A DNA stretch of 64,000 bases from the NCBI RefSeq assembly GCF_027587205.1, contig NZ_JAPDOD010000003.1, forward strand, positions 310,001-374,000. Direction: 5' to 3'. How positions within the stretch are numbered: position 1 is the first letter of the stretch; each line of letters opens with the position of its first letter. The notes under the pieces were generated by a model. The model was not told the origin of the DNA and did not search any database. It was given only the letters and a program-made list of their open reading frames with translations. Made by a program: the position numbers and the translations under genes. Shown here one piece after another: positions 15,774 through 24,719 of this stretch. Source of the stretch: Solirubrobacter ginsenosidimutans (lineage in GTDB: Bacteria > Actinomycetota > Thermoleophilia > Solirubrobacterales > Solirubrobacteraceae).

Positions 15774-18692
15774 TCAGCCGTCGTCGGAGCCGTCGACCAC
15801 CCCGGCCCGGCGAGCGACCGCGGCCGCCTGACCGCGCGTCTTGACGTCGAGCTTGCCGAGGATCCGCGAGACGTGCAGCGCCGCGGTCCCTTCGGTGATG
15901 TGCAGCGCGCCGCCGATCTGCCGATTCGTCCGTCCTTCCGCGACGAGCTCGAGGACCTCTCGCTCGCGTCGCGTCAGCCGTTCCTCCGGGCCGGCGGACT
16001 CGAACCGGCGGACGACGGCGCGCCGCAGCCGTTTGCGGGCGACGAAGGCGTTGGCCCACTCCGCGAGCGGGGTCGCGCCCAAGGTCTCGGCGACCGTGAG
16101 CGCCTTCGACAGCGCGTGGGCCGCCGCATCGCGGTCGCCGTCGCCCTCGAGACGTGCCTCGGCCTCCCGGACGCGAGCGTACGCGGCGCGGTACGGGTGC
16201 TGCAGCCGGTCCCACTCGCACGCGATGCGATCCCACTGCTCGGCCGACGACGCACCGCGGGCGCGGGCGTACTCCGCGCGTGCCCCGGCCAGCTGCGCGC
16301 GGGCGGTCGGCGGCGCGGCGTCGTCGAGGAAGGCCGACAACCAGTTCGTGTGGCGCTCGGCGTCGTGCAGGGCCTCGACCGACGCTTCACCTCCCGCGGT
16401 CGCGACGTCCGCGGCCGCCCGGACGGCCACGGCGACGAGGGCCGGCGTGTAGAGCTGCTCCTCACGCCCGCTCACCCGGGCCAGCTCGGCCGCGGCGGTC
16501 GCGAGCGCCTGCTCGGGCTCGCCCGCCGTGAGTAACAGCTCGATCACGCACGCCGCGACGTACGCGGTCCATTCCGTCGCCGACGACTCGCGCAGATGCC
16601 CGCTGGCCTCGTCGAGCCAGGCCCGTGCGCGTTCGAACTCGCCGCGCCCCGCCGCGAGCTGGCCTGAGACGGTCAGCCGCAGCAGCGTCTCGCTCCAGGT
16701 CAGCGACGCCCCGGCGAGCCGGTCGATCCGGTCCTGCGCCGCGTCCCAGTGTCCGAGCTCGAATTCGTCCTCGGCGGCGTTGAGCGCGAAGTAGCGGCCG
16801 TAAGACGCCTCGACGCCGAGTCGCCGTGCCGCGCGCAGCCCGGCGGCCATGACCGCCAGGGCGCCCGGCAGGTCGCCGCGGAGGCGGAGGACCTCGCCGA
16901 GGTGCACGTAGGCCCGGGAGACGTCCTCGGGCCGCTCGAGCGCCTCGCCGATCCGCCGGGCCTCTTCGAGCTGCGCCTCGGCGGCATCGAACTCGCCGAG
17001 GTACGCGAGCACGAGCCCGAGGACCGAGCGCGCGAAGCCCTCCTCGGCGTCGGCGCCGGCCTGCTGCGCGACCGCCAGCGCGCGCTCGGCGCGTTCGCGC
17101 GCCTCGTCCCAGCGGACGCTCAGCGTCAGCGTGAGGCTCTCGTCGCCGAGCAGGCGCGCGCGCTCGGCGCTCGGCGTCTCGTCGAGGCACAGGAGCGCCT
17201 CGTTGTAGTAGGACAGCGACTTGTCGAGGTGGTGGTCCTGGTAGCGGCCGAGCCGCTCGAAGAACGTCGCCGCGCGGCGCGGGTCCGGGTCCTCGCCGAG
17301 CGCCGCCAGACCGAGCTGGCACCACTGGATCGGCAGGTCGTCGGCGCCGGCCCGGTAGGCCGTGTCGGCGGCGTCGAGCAGCATGCCGGCGTGGTCGAGG
17401 TCGGTCGCGTCGGCCGAGCTCCAGAGCGCGACGGCGGCCGTGTAGTGCTCGACGGCCTCGCTGTAGGCGTAGACGCCGGCAGCGGCGCGGGCGGCTTCGA
17501 GCGACGCCGCGAGCGCCGCGGCGGGCTGGCCGGCGGCACGCCACTGGACCGCCAGCTCGGCGGCGTCGGTCAGGTCAGGACGTTCGTAGAGCGCCTTGGC
17601 CACCGCGGCGTGCAGACCCTGGCGTTCGCCCGGGAGCAGCGCGTCGTAGACCGCCTCGCGGGTCAGGGCGTGGCGGAAGGTCAGTGTGACGCCGTCCGCT
17701 TCGATGACGTGCGCGTCGACGGCGGTTCGCAACAGCTTCGACAGCGCTGGTTCCTCGATCGCGACGGCTTTGGCGAGCAGGTCGTGCTCGATCGCGCGGC
17801 CGAACGCGGCGAGCACCTGCAGGACGTGCTGGGTCTCAGGGCTCAGGGTGCTGAGGCGCTCGAGCAGCGTGGCGGCGTGGCTGGCCGGGAGCGGCGCCTC
17901 GGCCATGCCGTCGTGAGCGATCAGCTCCTCGACGTAGAACGGGTTGCCCTGCGTGCGTGCCGTGATGCGGCGGGTGCTGGCCGGGTCCGCCGGGCGCAGC
18001 TGGATGGCCGCGATCTGCTCGCTGACCTGCGCGAGCGTGAGCGGGCCGAGCGCGATCGTCTCGACGGCCGGGCAGCGCTCGAGCTGGTCGACGTAGCGCT
18101 CCAGCGCCTGCAGGTCCCGTCCGTCGTGCAGGCGGTGGGTCGCGACGAGGAGGATCCGTTCGTGGCGCGCGTTGCGCGCCACGAACGACAGGAAGTCCAG
18201 CGTCGAGGGGTCGGCCCACTGGATGTCCTCGATGATCAGGACCACCGGCGCCTCGTCGGCCAGTCGCGCGAGCAGCTCGAGCAGGTACTCGTACTGGCGG
18301 CCCTGCGCGCCGCGTGACCCGTCGCGCCCGGCCGGCGCCTGGCGGCCGAGCGCCGGGAGCAGGCTCGCGAGCTCGGCGATCAAGGCATCCGGGAGCCCGC
18401 GCACCGCGGCCTCGAGCCGCTTGGCGGGGACGTCGCGCAGCGCGGCGACCAGTGGCCCGTACGGCGCCTCCTCACCGGCGATCGGAAAGCAGCTTCCGCG
18501 CAGGGTCAGCGCGCCGGCCGCCACGTCGGAGGACGCGAACTCCCGCACGAGTCGGGACTTGCCGATGCCCGCGTCACCTGTGACCAGGGCGAGGGTGAAG
18601 GTGCCCTCGACGGCGCGGGCGCAGAGCAGGCGCAGGCGCTCGAGCTGGGACTCGCGGCCGATCAGGCGCGGGCTCGTGATCCGCTGGGCCAC
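15774..18692 (-). CDS. LuxR-type large ATP-binding transcriptional regulator (LAL/MalT-like)
   Basis: 972 residues if the GTG at 18692 is used; an alternative GTG at 18824 would read through the terminator hairpin of the upstream gene and is less likely. Residues near 40 hold Walker A (GDAGIGKS) and about 120 further VVLIIEDIQWAD is Walker B, defining an AAA/STAND ATPase. The middle is Ala/Glu-rich TPR-like helical repeats. The last 65 residues are a LuxR helix-turn-helix (LTRREREVLELVAEGRTNRQI). Such proteins bind an inducer, oligomerise with ATP and activate transcription. The next genes downstream, in the same direction after 92 bases, are the unknown/flavoprotein operon, a possible target. 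Confidence 0.9.
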   Translation of the reverse strand: MAQRITSPRLIGRESQLERLRLLCARAVEGTFTLALVTGDAGIGKSRLVREFASSDVAAGALTLRGSCFPIAGEEAPYGPLVAALRDVPAKRLEAAVRGLPDALIAELASLLPALGRQAPAGRDGSRGAQGRQYEYLLELLARLADEAPVVLIIEDIQWADPSTLDFLSFVARNARHERILLVATHRLHDGRDLQALERYVDQLERCPAVETIALGPLTLAQVSEQIAAIQLRPADPASTRRITARTQGNPFYVEELIAHDGMAEAPLPASHAATLLERLSTLSPETQHVLQVLAAFGRAIEHDLLAKAVAIEEPALSKLLRTAVDAHVIEADGVTLTFRHALTREAVYDALLPGERQGLHAAVAKALYERPDLTDAAELAVQWRAAGQPAAALAASLEAARAAAGVYAYSEAVEHYTAAVALWSSADATDLDHAGMLLDAADTAYRAGADDLPIQWCQLGLAALGEDPDPRRAATFFERLGRYQDHHLDKSLSYYNEALLCLDETPSAERARLLGDESLTLTLSVRWDEARERAERALAVAQQAGADAEEGFARSVLGLVLAYLGEFDAAEAQLEEARRIGEALERPEDVSRAYVHLGEVLRLRGDLPGALAVMAAGLRAARRLGVEASYGRYFALNAAEDEFELGHWDAAQDRIDRLAGASLTWSETLLRLTVSGQLAAGRGEFERARAWLDEASGHLRESSATEWTAYVAACVIELLLTAGEPEQALATAAAELARVSGREEQLYTPALVAVAVRAAADVATAGGEASVEALHDAERHTNWLSAFLDDAAPPTARAQLAGARAEYARARGASSAEQWDRIACEWDRLQHPYRAAYARVREAEARLEGDGDRDAAAHALSKALTVAETLGATPLAEWANAFVARKRLRRAVVRRFESAGPEERLTRREREVLELVAEGRTNRQIGGALHITEGTAALHVSRILGKLDVKTRGQAAAVARRAGVVDGSDDG

Positions 18693-18793
18693 CGGCGAAA
18701 CCCTATACGCGCCGCGGAGGCTCCGTCGCCCGTCCCTTGACGGAAGTTCACCCCTGCCCGATTTACTCCAACCCGGGTACGCCGGTGCCGAGC

Positions 18794-18815
18794 GGGGCGG
18801 CCGTGCGGCCGCCCC
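18794..18815 (-). terminator. Hairpin just after the chemoreceptor gene
   Basis: GGGGCGGCC and its exact complement GGCCGCCCC with a four-base GTGC loop begin nine bases after the methyl-accepting protein's stop. No T-run follows, as is common in high-GC genomes. It separates the chemoreceptor transcript from the LuxR-type gene. Confidence 0.7.
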
Positions 18816-18824
18816 TTGATCCAC

Positions 18825-20693
18825 TCAGACCGCGATCTTGAACTGCCCGACCAGGCGCTCCAGGTCCTCGGCCGTGGTCGCGAGCTCCTGCGCGGAGGAC
18901 GAGATCTCCTGCGCCGACGCGCTGGTCTGCTCGGTGGAGGCGGACACCTGCTCGGCGGACGCCGAGGAGGACTGCGCGACGTCGGCGACCTGGACGATGT
19001 CACCCTGCATCTGCTCGGTCTCAGCCGAGATCTGCTGCACCGACGCGGCGATCTCCACCACGCGCTGTGACATGTGCTCGACCGACGCCCCGATGCGCTG
19101 GAACGCGTCACGGGCCTCGGCGACGGTGCTGACGCCTTCGTCCGTGCGCTTGCCGCTGTCGGCGACGACCTGGACGGCCCGGCCGGTCTCGCGCTGGATC
19201 TCCGCGATCAGGCCGGAGATCTCCGCGGCGGCGGCCTGCGAGCCCTCGGCGAGCTTGCGCACTTCCTCGGCGACGACGGCGAAGCCCTTGCCCTGCTCGC
19301 CCGCGCGCGCGGCCTCGATGGCGGCGTTGAGCGCCAGCAGGTTGGTCTGCTCGGCGAGACCGGTGATCGTGTCGACGATGCCACCGATCTTCTCCGAGCG
19401 GGCCGACAGGTCCTGAATCGCTGCGGAGACCTCGCCGGAGGCCTCGGCGACCTGACGCATCGCCTCGGTGGCCGAGTTGGCGGCCTCGACGCCCTGGCCG
19501 GCGACGGCGAGCGCCTCATCCGCGGCCCTGGCCGTCTCCTCGGCGGTCTGGGCGGAGACGCCGGCCGCGCGAGCGGCTTCGGCGGCCGAGTGGCGAGCGG
19601 ACTCGACGACCCGAACCTGCGTCTCGGCACCCTGCGCGACCTCGCCGACCGCGGACGCGATCTCCTCGATCGCGCGCGTCGTCTCGTCGGACGTCTGCGC
19701 CATCTGCTGCGAAGCGGCGGACACCGTGCCCGCGGAGATCGACACCTGGCCGATCGTCTCGCCGAGCTTGAGGCGCATGGCGTTGTAGGACTCGACCGAC
19801 CGGCCCGCGTTGGAGAGCATCGCGTTGAAGGTGTGGCTGAGGCGGCCGAGCTCATCCTCGGAGGAGACCTCGACGGGCGCCGTGCTGGTGCTCACGGTCT
19901 TCGTCAGATCGCCATCGGCGCAAGCCTCGAGCCCGCCGGACAGCGCCTCGAGATCCTCCGTGTTGAGCGACTCCAGCCGCCGCTGCAGCTGGTGCACGGG
20001 GCGGGTGACCGAGCGCGTGACGATGATGGCCAGCACGAGGGCGACGAGCGCGCTCAGGATCGCGGCGATCAGGATCGAGCGCTTGGTGGCGGAGATCGCG
20101 TCGGAGGCCTTCTTCCCCTCGCCCGCGGCGTAGGCGACGGCGCCCTTGGAGCTGGCCTGCACGCCGGCGCCGATCTGCGCCTCGGCCTTGAGGATCTGCT
20201 CGGTGTAGAGCGTCCGCGAGGTCGTCCGCTCCTCGGCGTTGGCGACGGTCTCCTTGCGGGAGGCCTCCATCGCCGTGGTCGAGAGGTTCAGCAGCCCGAC
20301 GTACCCGTCGCGCAGCTTCTTGACCCCGTCGGCCGCCGCCCGCGTCTGCGGGTCCTGCGCGTTGCCCAGCGCCGCCAGCATGGCGTCGAAGCCCTGCTTG
20401 TCCTGCGTGGCGAGCGCCGCGAACTGCTTGGCGACCTTGTCCTGGGCGGCGACATCGCCGTCATAGACGTAGAGGTGCTGGGCCAGCAGGTGGCCCTCCT
20501 GCGGCATGCGCGCCGCGATGCCGTCGACGACGGACGTGTACTGCGGTACATCGACGGCGAGGGCATGAACCTTCGCGTCGAGGTTGTCGGTTGACTTGAA
20601 CGCGACGACGGAAACGACGAGCAGGCCCAGCGCGAGCGCGCCGAAGGCGATACCGAGCCGAACGGCCAGTCGCAGATTACGGAGTCTCTGCAT
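18825..20693 (-). CDS. Methyl-accepting chemotaxis protein
   Basis: 622 residues. There are two membrane segments (about residues 12-31 and 208-230) around a helical periplasmic sensor of about 170 residues (4HB-like). A HAMP domain follows, then a long cytoplasmic coiled-coil with the conserved hairpin tip ([22 protein letters not shown]). The C-terminus ends VGQFKIAV without a CheR-binding pentapeptide. It would bind a small ligand outside and control CheA kinase activity. A sigma28-like promoter lies upstream (20737-20762), suggesting co-expression with flagellar genes elsewhere. It is divergent from the LacI-like sensor gene, with only about 150 bases between starts, hinting at shared signals. 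No other che gene is in the window. Confidence 0.95.
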   Translation of the reverse strand: MQRLRNLRLAVRLGIAFGALALGLLVVSVVAFKSTDNLDAKVHALAVDVPQYTSVVDGIAARMPQEGHLLAQHLYVYDGDVAAQDKVAKQFAALATQDKQGFDAMLAALGNAQDPQTRAAADGVKKLRDGYVGLLNLSTTAMEASRKETVANAEERTTSRTLYTEQILKAEAQIGAGVQASSKGAVAYAAGEGKKASDAISATKRSILIAAILSALVALVLAIIVTRSVTRPVHQLQRRLESLNTEDLEALSGGLEACADGDLTKTVSTSTAPVEVSSEDELGRLSHTFNAMLSNAGRSVESYNAMRLKLGETIGQVSISAGTVSAASQQMAQTSDETTRAIEEIASAVGEVAQGAETQVRVVESARHSAAEAARAAGVSAQTAEETARAADEALAVAGQGVEAANSATEAMRQVAEASGEVSAAIQDLSARSEKIGGIVDTITGLAEQTNLLALNAAIEAARAGEQGKGFAVVAEEVRKLAEGSQAAAAEISGLIAEIQRETGRAVQVVADSGKRTDEGVSTVAEARDAFQRIGASVEHMSQRVVEIAASVQQISAETEQMQGDIVQVADVAQSSSASAEQVSASTEQTSASAQEISSSAQELATTAEDLERLVGQFKIAV

Positions 20694-20736
20694 GGGGTCC
20701 CTTGAGTGAGGCGGGTGCGGACAGGTGCTCCTCGTG

Positions 20737-20762
20737 TCATCGGCAGATAAGGCCGCTCTTTA
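20737..20762 (-). promoter_or_regulatory. Sigma28 (FliA)-like promoter of the chemoreceptor gene
   Basis: On the minus strand TAAA (20762-20759) and GCCGATGA (20744-20737) are separated by 14 bases, about 44 bases upstream of the ATG. The FliA consensus is TAAA, about 15 bases, GCCGATAA, so only one base of the -10 and one base of spacing differ. Confidence 0.6.
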
Positions 20763-20844
20763 GAGCCGCCTGATGAGAGGGATAATCTTTGTGCGTGCCC
20801 TGCGTCGTATCGCACGTGGTTCGAGGTCGGGTCTAGCTCGACGC

Positions 20845-21714
20845 ATGGGCTCGCCGACCTCACGCAGCGGCGTCGTCGCGGTGCTGGTGCCGGTTGCCTT
20901 CGACCTCTACTTCGGGCTCGTGCTCGCCTGCGTGACCGATGCGGCCCACGAGCACGGGCTGCTGCTCTCGATCGCCTCGACGCAGCACGAGCACGCCCGC
21001 GAGCTGGAGCTCCTCGAAGAGCTCGCTGCGTCGACCGACGGCGCCATCCTGATCCTGCCGGAGGCATCGGGAGCAGAGCTCGAGCGCGCGGTGCCGAACG
21101 GGTATCCGCTGGCGGTCGTCGATCCCCGGGTGCCCGTCGGCGACCGGATTCCCTCGGTGGCGGCCGCGTATCGGCGGGGCGCGTATCACGCGATCGAGCA
21201 TCTGCTGGCGCTCGGGCACCGCCGGATCGGGGTGATTTCCGGACCGCCTGGCTACGCGGCGTCCGTGGAACGAGCCGCGGGTTGCCGCGAGGCGCTGGCC
21301 GACGCCGGGCTGACGCTGGACCCGGATCTGTGGGTCGAGGCGGATTTCGAGATCGGGCCCGGCGCGGCGGGTGCGGCCCAGTTGCTCGACGTCGCCGACC
21401 CGCCGACCGCCATCTTCGGCTGCAACGATCCGATCGCCTGCGGCGCCCTGCGAGCGGCGCGCGAGCGTGGGCTTCGCGTTCCCGAGGACGTCTCGATCGT
21501 CGGATTCGACGATTTTCCGTTGGCCGCCGCGACCACACCCGCGCTGACCACCATCCGGCAGCCCATGGCGGAGATCGGCCGCGCGGGGGTCGGCCTGATC
21601 GTCCGCCAGCTGGGTGGCCGGCAGTCCAGGGGACCGCAGCTCGAGTTGCCGACCCGCCTGATCGTCCGCGAGTCGACCGGACCGGCCCCGGCGCGACGCG
21701 AGCCGGAAAGGTGA
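20845..21714 (+). CDS. LacI-family ligand-binding domain protein lacking the DNA-binding domain
   Basis: 289 residues from the ATG at 20845; in-frame starts at 20773 and 20791 would add 24 or 18 basic residues but no helix-turn-helix. The sequence begins directly at the first strand of the LacI/GalR periplasmic-binding-like fold (GVVAVLVPVAFDLYFG). It continues through LGHRRIGVISGP, IFGCNDPIACGAL, VPEDVSIVGFDDF and ALTTIRQP, all typical of LacI sensor domains. The usual 55-60-residue N-terminal DNA-binding and hinge domain cannot fit, because the divergent chemoreceptor gene starts at 20693. There is no signal peptide, so it should be cytoplasmic. Its stop overlaps the start of the four-GAF kinase (GTGA), so it probably senses a sugar and acts on that kinase. 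Confidence 0.82.
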   Translation: MGSPTSRSGVVAVLVPVAFDLYFGLVLACVTDAAHEHGLLLSIASTQHEHARELELLEELAASTDGAILILPEASGAELERAVPNGYPLAVVDPRVPVGDRIPSVAAAYRRGAYHAIEHLLALGHRRIGVISGPPGYAASVERAAGCREALADAGLTLDPDLWVEADFEIGPGAAGAAQLLDVADPPTAIFGCNDPIACGALRAARERGLRVPEDVSIVGFDDFPLAAATTPALTTIRQPMAEIGRAGVGLIVRQLGGRQSRGPQLELPTRLIVRESTGPAPARREPER

Positions 21715-24275
21715 CCAACGGCGACCTACCGGCTGCCCAGCATGCCGCGCTCCGCCGGATCGCCGCGCTCGCGACCGCGAAGGCGCCGGCCGCTGATCTG
21801 TTCGGGGCGGTGGTGCGCGAGATCACGACCGTGCTCGAGCTTCCACGCGGCTGGCTCTTCCGCTATGAGCCGGTCGCGGAGATCTCCGTCCTCGCTTCGG
21901 TGAACTTCCCGCCGTTCTCCGCGGGCAGCCGCTGGCCGCTGGACGGACCCAGCATGGCGGCGACGATCCTCGAGATCGGGCGGCCGGTGCGCGTCGACGA
22001 CCATTCCGGGCTCGAGAGCACGATCGCGCGGCGGGTACGCGAGCTCGGCGTGCTCTCAATGTGTGGCGTCCCGATCCGCGTCGACGGCGGGATCTGGGGC
22101 GGTATCGGGGTCAGCCCGCAAGGGGGCGAGCTGCTGCCGGTGCGGGCGCCGGACCGCCTTGCCGCGTTCACCGAGCTCGTCGCGGGCGTGATCTCCGGCG
22201 CCGCCTCACAGGATCGCCTGGCGAGGCTCGCCGACCATCGGACCTCGCTGAGCCGCATCGCGACGCTGGTGGCCGAGGAGTTGCCGGCCGCCGAGTTGCT
22301 GGCGGCGATCATGGCGGAGGCGACGCGTGTGCTCGGGGCGTCGGCGATGTTCGTCGGTCGCTACGAGGCGGGCGACGCGATGACCGTGGTCGCGTCCGTC
22401 GACGCTCCGCGCTTCCCGGTCGGCAGCCGCTGGCCGCACGACGGCCCGAACCTGTCCGCGCTGGTCTATGAGACGGGGCGGCCGACGCGAATCGACGAAT
22501 ACTCCGAGCCGTCGAGCCGGTTGGCGGTGGGGATACGCGAGTCGGGGCTCGGGTCCGCCATCGGTGTGCCGATTCTGGCCGCCGGCCGGATCTGGGGCAT
22601 CGGCTGCGTGGCGATGCGCGGCACCGGACCCCTCCCCGCGGGCACCGAGGACCGGCTGCAGGACTTCACCGACCTGCTCGGGCTCGCCATCGCCAACGCG
22701 GAGTCGCGCCGGCGCACGCGCAGGCTGGCGGCGGAGCAGGCCGCGCTGCGGCGGGTCGCGACCCTGGTCGCCGAGGGCGCCGGCCCCGCGGAGCTGTTCT
22801 CGGCGGTCGCCGATGAGGTGGCGCGTGTCCTGGACGTGGCCGCCGTCTGGGTCGTGCGCTTCGAATCCGGGACGACGTCGATCGTGGTCGCCTCGCGCGA
22901 CGACGCGGACCTGCCGGTGGGCAGCCGCGCGTCGCTGGACCGCCCCGGCCTCGCGGCGACCGTCTTCGAGACCGGCCGTCCGGCGCGGCGCGACGAGAAC
23001 GAACGCTCCTCCGCGGCCGCGGCCGAAGTCGCCGTGCCGATCATGGTCGACGGGCGCGTGTGGGGGATGATCGCCGTCGCGCTGCGGTCGTCGCGCGAGG
23101 CGCGGCCCGCGCACGCCGGCATCCTCACCAGCCGGCTCGTGCTCTCCGACGCCTCGGCGCACGAGGTCGAGAGCCGGTTGGCGGCCTTCACCGAGCTGGT
23201 CGCGACCGCCATCTCAAAGGCGCAGATGCACGATGACCTTCGCACGCTGGCGGACGAGCAGGCGGCGCTGCGGCGAGTGGCGACGCTCGTGGCCCACGGC
23301 GCCGCACCCGCCGCTGTCTTCGATGCGGTCACGGCCGAGACCGCGGCGCTCTTGGGTGCCGACGGGGTGATGCTGTGCCGCTACGCGGACGGCGATGAGA
23401 TCACGATGGTGGCCCACCACGGCCCGGCGGCCGGCGAGCTGCCGCTCGGCTCCCGGATCGGCCGCGTCCCCGGCTTCGCCGAGCTGCTGGGTGCGCGTGC
23501 CGCCGTCGAAGCTCCCGTCACGATCGGCGGCAGGGCCTGGGGGCTGATCGTCCCGTATTGGCGCGGCGGTCAGCCGCCGGAGGCCGATCCCGAGCCGCGG
23601 CTGTCGCAGTTCGCGGAGCTGCTCGACACCGCCATCGCCAACGCCGACAGCCACGATCAGCTGACCGCGTCGCGGGCGCGCGTGCTGATCGCCGCCGACG
23701 AAGCCCGCCGCCGCGTCGTGCGCGACCTGCACGACGGCGCGCAGCAGCGCCTCATCGAAGCCATCCTCACGCTCGAGCTCGCCCGGGCCAGGGCGCCTTC
23801 CACAGATCCCGAGCGGGACTCGCTGGTCGCGGATGCGCTCGAACAGCTGCAGCAGGGGGTCGAGGGGCTGCGTGAGCTCGCGCACGGCGTCCTGCCCAGG
23901 GTCCTGACCAATTTCGGGCTGAAGGCGGGCCTCACGGGGGTGGTGACACGGCTCGATCTCCCCGTCGACGTCGATGTGCCCGCTGCGCGCTACCCCGCCG
24001 AGATCGAGGCGAGCGCGTACTTCATCGTCGTCGAGGCGCTCACGAACGTCTCCAAGCACGCGCGGGCGTCCCGTGCCGAGGTCCGCGTGGCGGCCGAGGG
24101 CGGCGTTCTGCGGATCGAGGTCCGCGACGACGGCATCGGCGGCGCCGACGCGTCCGGCCACGGACTCGTCGGCCTCGAGGACCGCGTGACGACGCTGGGC
24201 GGGCGGTTCGAGCTCAAGAGCCCGCGGGGCGGCGGAACCGCCCTGATCGCCACGCTTCCGCTGCCGTTCATGTAG
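21711..24275 (+). CDS. Four-GAF sensor histidine kinase (HisKA_3 type)
   Basis: 854 residues from the GTG at 21711, which overlaps the stop of the LacI-like gene; the open frame further upstream lies inside that gene and is not used. Four GAF domains follow one another at about bases 21720-22190, 22240-22690, 22740-23200 and 23250-23640. Each opens with a helix like QAALRRVATLVA. The kinase core has VVRDLHDGAQQRL with His674 as phospho-acceptor, an N-box EALTNVSKHA, and G-boxes DDGIGGAD and GHGLVGLEDRV. No membrane segment is present, so it is a soluble cytoplasmic kinase. The lone receiver 54 bases downstream is its likely partner. Confidence 0.92.
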   Translation: MTNGDLPAAQHAALRRIAALATAKAPAADLFGAVVREITTVLELPRGWLFRYEPVAEISVLASVNFPPFSAGSRWPLDGPSMAATILEIGRPVRVDDHSGLESTIARRVRELGVLSMCGVPIRVDGGIWGGIGVSPQGGELLPVRAPDRLAAFTELVAGVISGAASQDRLARLADHRTSLSRIATLVAEELPAAELLAAIMAEATRVLGASAMFVGRYEAGDAMTVVASVDAPRFPVGSRWPHDGPNLSALVYETGRPTRIDEYSEPSSRLAVGIRESGLGSAIGVPILAAGRIWGIGCVAMRGTGPLPAGTEDRLQDFTDLLGLAIANAESRRRTRRLAAEQAALRRVATLVAEGAGPAELFSAVADEVARVLDVAAVWVVRFESGTTSIVVASRDDADLPVGSRASLDRPGLAATVFETGRPARRDENERSSAAAAEVAVPIMVDGRVWGMIAVALRSSREARPAHAGILTSRLVLSDASAHEVESRLAAFTELVATAISKAQMHDDLRTLADEQAALRRVATLVAHGAAPAAVFDAVTAETAALLGADGVMLCRYADGDEITMVAHHGPAAGELPLGSRIGRVPGFAELLGARAAVEAPVTIGGRAWGLIVPYWRGGQPPEADPEPRLSQFAELLDTAIANADSHDQLTASRARVLIAADEARRRVVRDLHDGAQQRLIEAILTLELARARAPSTDPERDSLVADALEQLQQGVEGLRELAHGVLPRVLTNFGLKAGLTGVVTRLDLPVDVDVPAARYPAEIEASAYFIVVEALTNVSKHARASRAEVRVAAEGGVLRIEVRDDGIGGADASGHGLVGLEDRVTTLGGRFELKSPRGGGTALIATLPLPFM

Positions 24276-24329
24276 GCGCCGATTTCGGGGATGGCGCCCG
24301 GATGCCGCCAACGCTGGAATGATGTGGGT

Positions 24330-24689
24330 ATGGGCTGCTCGGTCCTCGTGGTTGACGATGACGCCTCGTTCCGCCGCATAGCGATCAGGATCGTCGAATC
24401 CTGGGGGCACAACGTCGTGGGCGAGGCAGGCGGCGTCGGCGAGGCCATGCTCCGCGCGCATGAGGTGCGTCCTGACACTGTGATCGTCGACATCGGCCTG
24501 CCCGACGGGGACGGATTCGACCTGACGCGTCGGCTGCTCGCGCTGGAATGGCCGATCCGAGTGCTCGTGATGTCCTCGGACTCAGACATTGCCAACGTCG
24601 CCGTCGCGGAGAGCGCCGGAGCGAGCGGGTTCTTCCCCAAGCTCGAGCTCCTCGGTGCGGGCTTCCGCCAGGCGATCGAGGACCGCTGA
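24330..24689 (+). CDS. Stand-alone response-regulator receiver domain
   Basis: 119 residues from the ATG at 24330. The acidic pocket Asp9-Asp11, the phospho-acceptor Asp54 (VIVDIGLPDGDGF), Ser82 and Lys104 (GFFPK) are all present, so it should be phosphorylatable. The protein ends just after the last receiver helix and has no output domain, unlike the NarL-type regulators that usually accompany HisKA_3 kinases. It lies between the four-GAF kinase and the oxidoreductase fusion in the same direction. It may act by protein contact, as a phosphate relay or as a sink. Confidence 0.9.
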   Translation: MGCSVLVVDDDASFRRIAIRIVESWGHNVVGEAGGVGEAMLRAHEVRPDTVIVDIGLPDGDGFDLTRRLLALEWPIRVLVMSSDSDIANVAVAESAGASGFFPKLELLGAGFRQAIEDR

Positions 24690-24719
24690 GGGCGGAGCGC
24701 CGCGCACGAGGAGCTGCGC

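Noticed and set aside
18693..18824. 44-residue N-terminal extension of the LuxR-type regulator from the GTG at 18824
   Set aside because: The extension would be read through a perfect terminator hairpin and is low-complexity. Homologous proteins begin close to the LIGRE motif.
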